Assembly: GCA_947644365.1 (NCBI GenBank)
Contig: CANRYZ010000008.1
Coordinates: 1 to 42,803, forward strand
DNA: 42,803 nt
Source: an uncultured Oscillibacter sp.
GTDB taxonomy: Bacteria > Bacillota > Clostridia > Oscillospirales > Oscillospiraceae
Reading direction: 5' to 3'
The notes beneath the pieces are model-generated. The model was given only the letters and a program-made list of their open reading frames with translations, ran no database searches and was not told the origin of the DNA. The number at the start of each line of letters is the position of its first letter. Positions within the stretch are counted from its first letter, which is position 1. This document shows, in pieces, positions 41,906 to 42,803 of this stretch. Position numbers and translations under genes: made by a program.

Positions 41906-42803
41906 ATGAAGAAGAAGTTACTGGCACTCTTACTGGCAGCCGTCATGGTGCTGAGCCTGGCGGCCTGCGGCGGCAAGACGGATACGCCGCCTGCCGAGAA
42001 CACCCCCGCGCAGAACGAGCCCGCCGCCGGCGGTGATTCCGCTTCCGATGCCGACACCGGCGCCAAGCAGTTCGGCTACAACCGCGAGACCAAGGAAGAG
42101 GTCTATGGCCCCTACTGGGACGAGTGGAGCGATATGACCGACGAGGAGCTCTATGAGCAGGCCCTGAAGGAAGTCGAGGGCGGCGCCAAGGAGATCAACG
42201 TCTACGCCACCTCCTCCAAGATGCTCAAGTGCGAAGAGGGCTTTGAGGAGAAGTATCCCGGCCTGGACCTGGTGGTCTCCGACCTGGATTCCGACGAGGT
42301 TTTGAGCAAGGCCGAGATCGAGAACAGCACCAACAACATCACCGCCGACGTGCTCCAGACCAAGGACGTCAACGGCAACGTGTTCTTTGAGTACTACAGC
42401 AAGGGCGTTCTGGAGCCCTTCTATCCCCGGGACATCTGCTCCCACATCGAGGAGGAGAACCTGAAGTTCAGCTTCCCGCTGTACGCCTCCCAGGCCTTCT
42501 GGTACTATAACACCGAGGCGTTCCCCGACGGCCAGCCCATCGACAGCTGGTGGCAGATCATCGAGAAGAACCCCGACGGCAGCCAGAAGTACCGCATCTT
42601 CGCCAAGGAGATCGGCCAGGAGACCGCCTACCTCTCCCTGTTTGCCAGCTTCATCACCAACGCCGACGAGATGGAGCAGTCCTATAAGGACATCTACGGC
42701 ACCGACCTGGAGTACACCTATGATCCCTCCGGCTTCGCCTTCCCCGTGCCCGAGAACAACGCCGGCGTGGAGTACCTGTGGCGCTTCACCCAGGCCAAGA
42801 TGA
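41906..42803 (+). CDS. ABC importer substrate-binding lipoprotein (cut by window end)
   Basis: At least 299 residues; the frame is open at the end of the window. The start at 41906 follows AAAGGAGAAG. The N-terminus is a lipoprotein signal with lipobox LAAC and the acylated cysteine at residue 21, then a low-complexity Pro/Ala/Asp linker. The mature part begins with a tryptophan- and acid-rich segment, and EINVYATSSKMLKCEEGFEEKYPGL is the first strand of a family 1 periplasmic binding fold as in iron, polyamine or sugar binders. It belongs with the permease and ATPase upstream. The ligand is unknown. Confidence 0.85.
   Translation, partial: MKKKLLALLLAAVMVLSLAACGGKTDTPPAENTPAQNEPAAGGDSASDADTGAKQFGYNRETKEEVYGPYWDEWSDMTDEELYEQALKEVEGGAKEINVYATSSKMLKCEEGFEEKYPGLDLVVSDLDSDEVLSKAEIENSTNNITADVLQTKDVNGNVFFEYYSKGVLEPFYPRDICSHIEEENLKFSFPLYASQAFWYYNTEAFPDGQPIDSWWQIIEKNPDGSQKYRIFAKEIGQETAYLSLFASFITNADEMEQSYKDIYGTDLEYTYDPSGFAFPVPENNAGVEYLWRFTQAKM

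Overview
The window looks like a chromosomal stretch from a GC-rich anaerobic Firmicute, most likely a gut Oscillospiraceae/Clostridia member of the Flavonifractor, Lawsonibacter or Pseudoflavonifractor kind. This is inferred from strong AGGAGG ribosome sites, a T-box leader, a PadR regulator, a BlaI/BlaR pair, an ECF S component and a sodium-pumping biotin decarboxylase; no rRNA or marker gene confirms it. I see no tRNA, rRNA, CRISPR array, prophage or transposase.

Layout. 1-3020: a lipoprotein, then a PadR repressor with two membrane-anchored partner proteins. 3100-6740 (minus): a sodium-translocating biotin-dependent decarboxylase, oadG, free biotin carrier, oadB, oadA. 6814-8480: sfsA, a 33-codon overlapping ORF, a MntP-type pump and a small conserved protein. 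8487-11680: a DUF6194 protein, an EndoQ-type PHP nuclease and a DUF815 ATPase. 11739-25281 is a branched-chain amino acid locus: ilvD, ilvC, an unknown gene, ilvN and ilvB on the minus strand, and leuA-leuC-leuD-leuB on the plus strand. The two arms are separated by non-coding repeats and an AT-rich methyltransferase. 25298-30701 (minus): a flotillin, a BlaI-BlaR1-membrane protein operon and an ECF S component. 30826-32309 (minus): a DUF3842 protein and a two-domain P-loop kinase. 32449-34913: a small membrane protein, greA and a lipase. 34970-38470: a heterodimeric ABC exporter. 38622 to the end: an ABC importer whose binding protein is cut by the window edge.

How it works together. The ilv and leu arms supply all enzymes from pyruvate or 2-oxobutyrate to the 2-oxoacids of valine, isoleucine and leucine; the final transaminase is not here. 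They appear to be controlled in two ways: leuA by a T-box that reads tRNA charging, and ilvB by a leader-peptide attenuator (a 45-codon ORF packed with Leu, Ile and Val codons, then an intrinsic terminator). The attenuator is the most notable signal in the window. Next are an array of five perfect hairpins after leuB, a triple TACAnnTGTA operator at blaI, a consensus promoter embedded in a 17-bp palindrome before padR, and several overlooked small ORFs.
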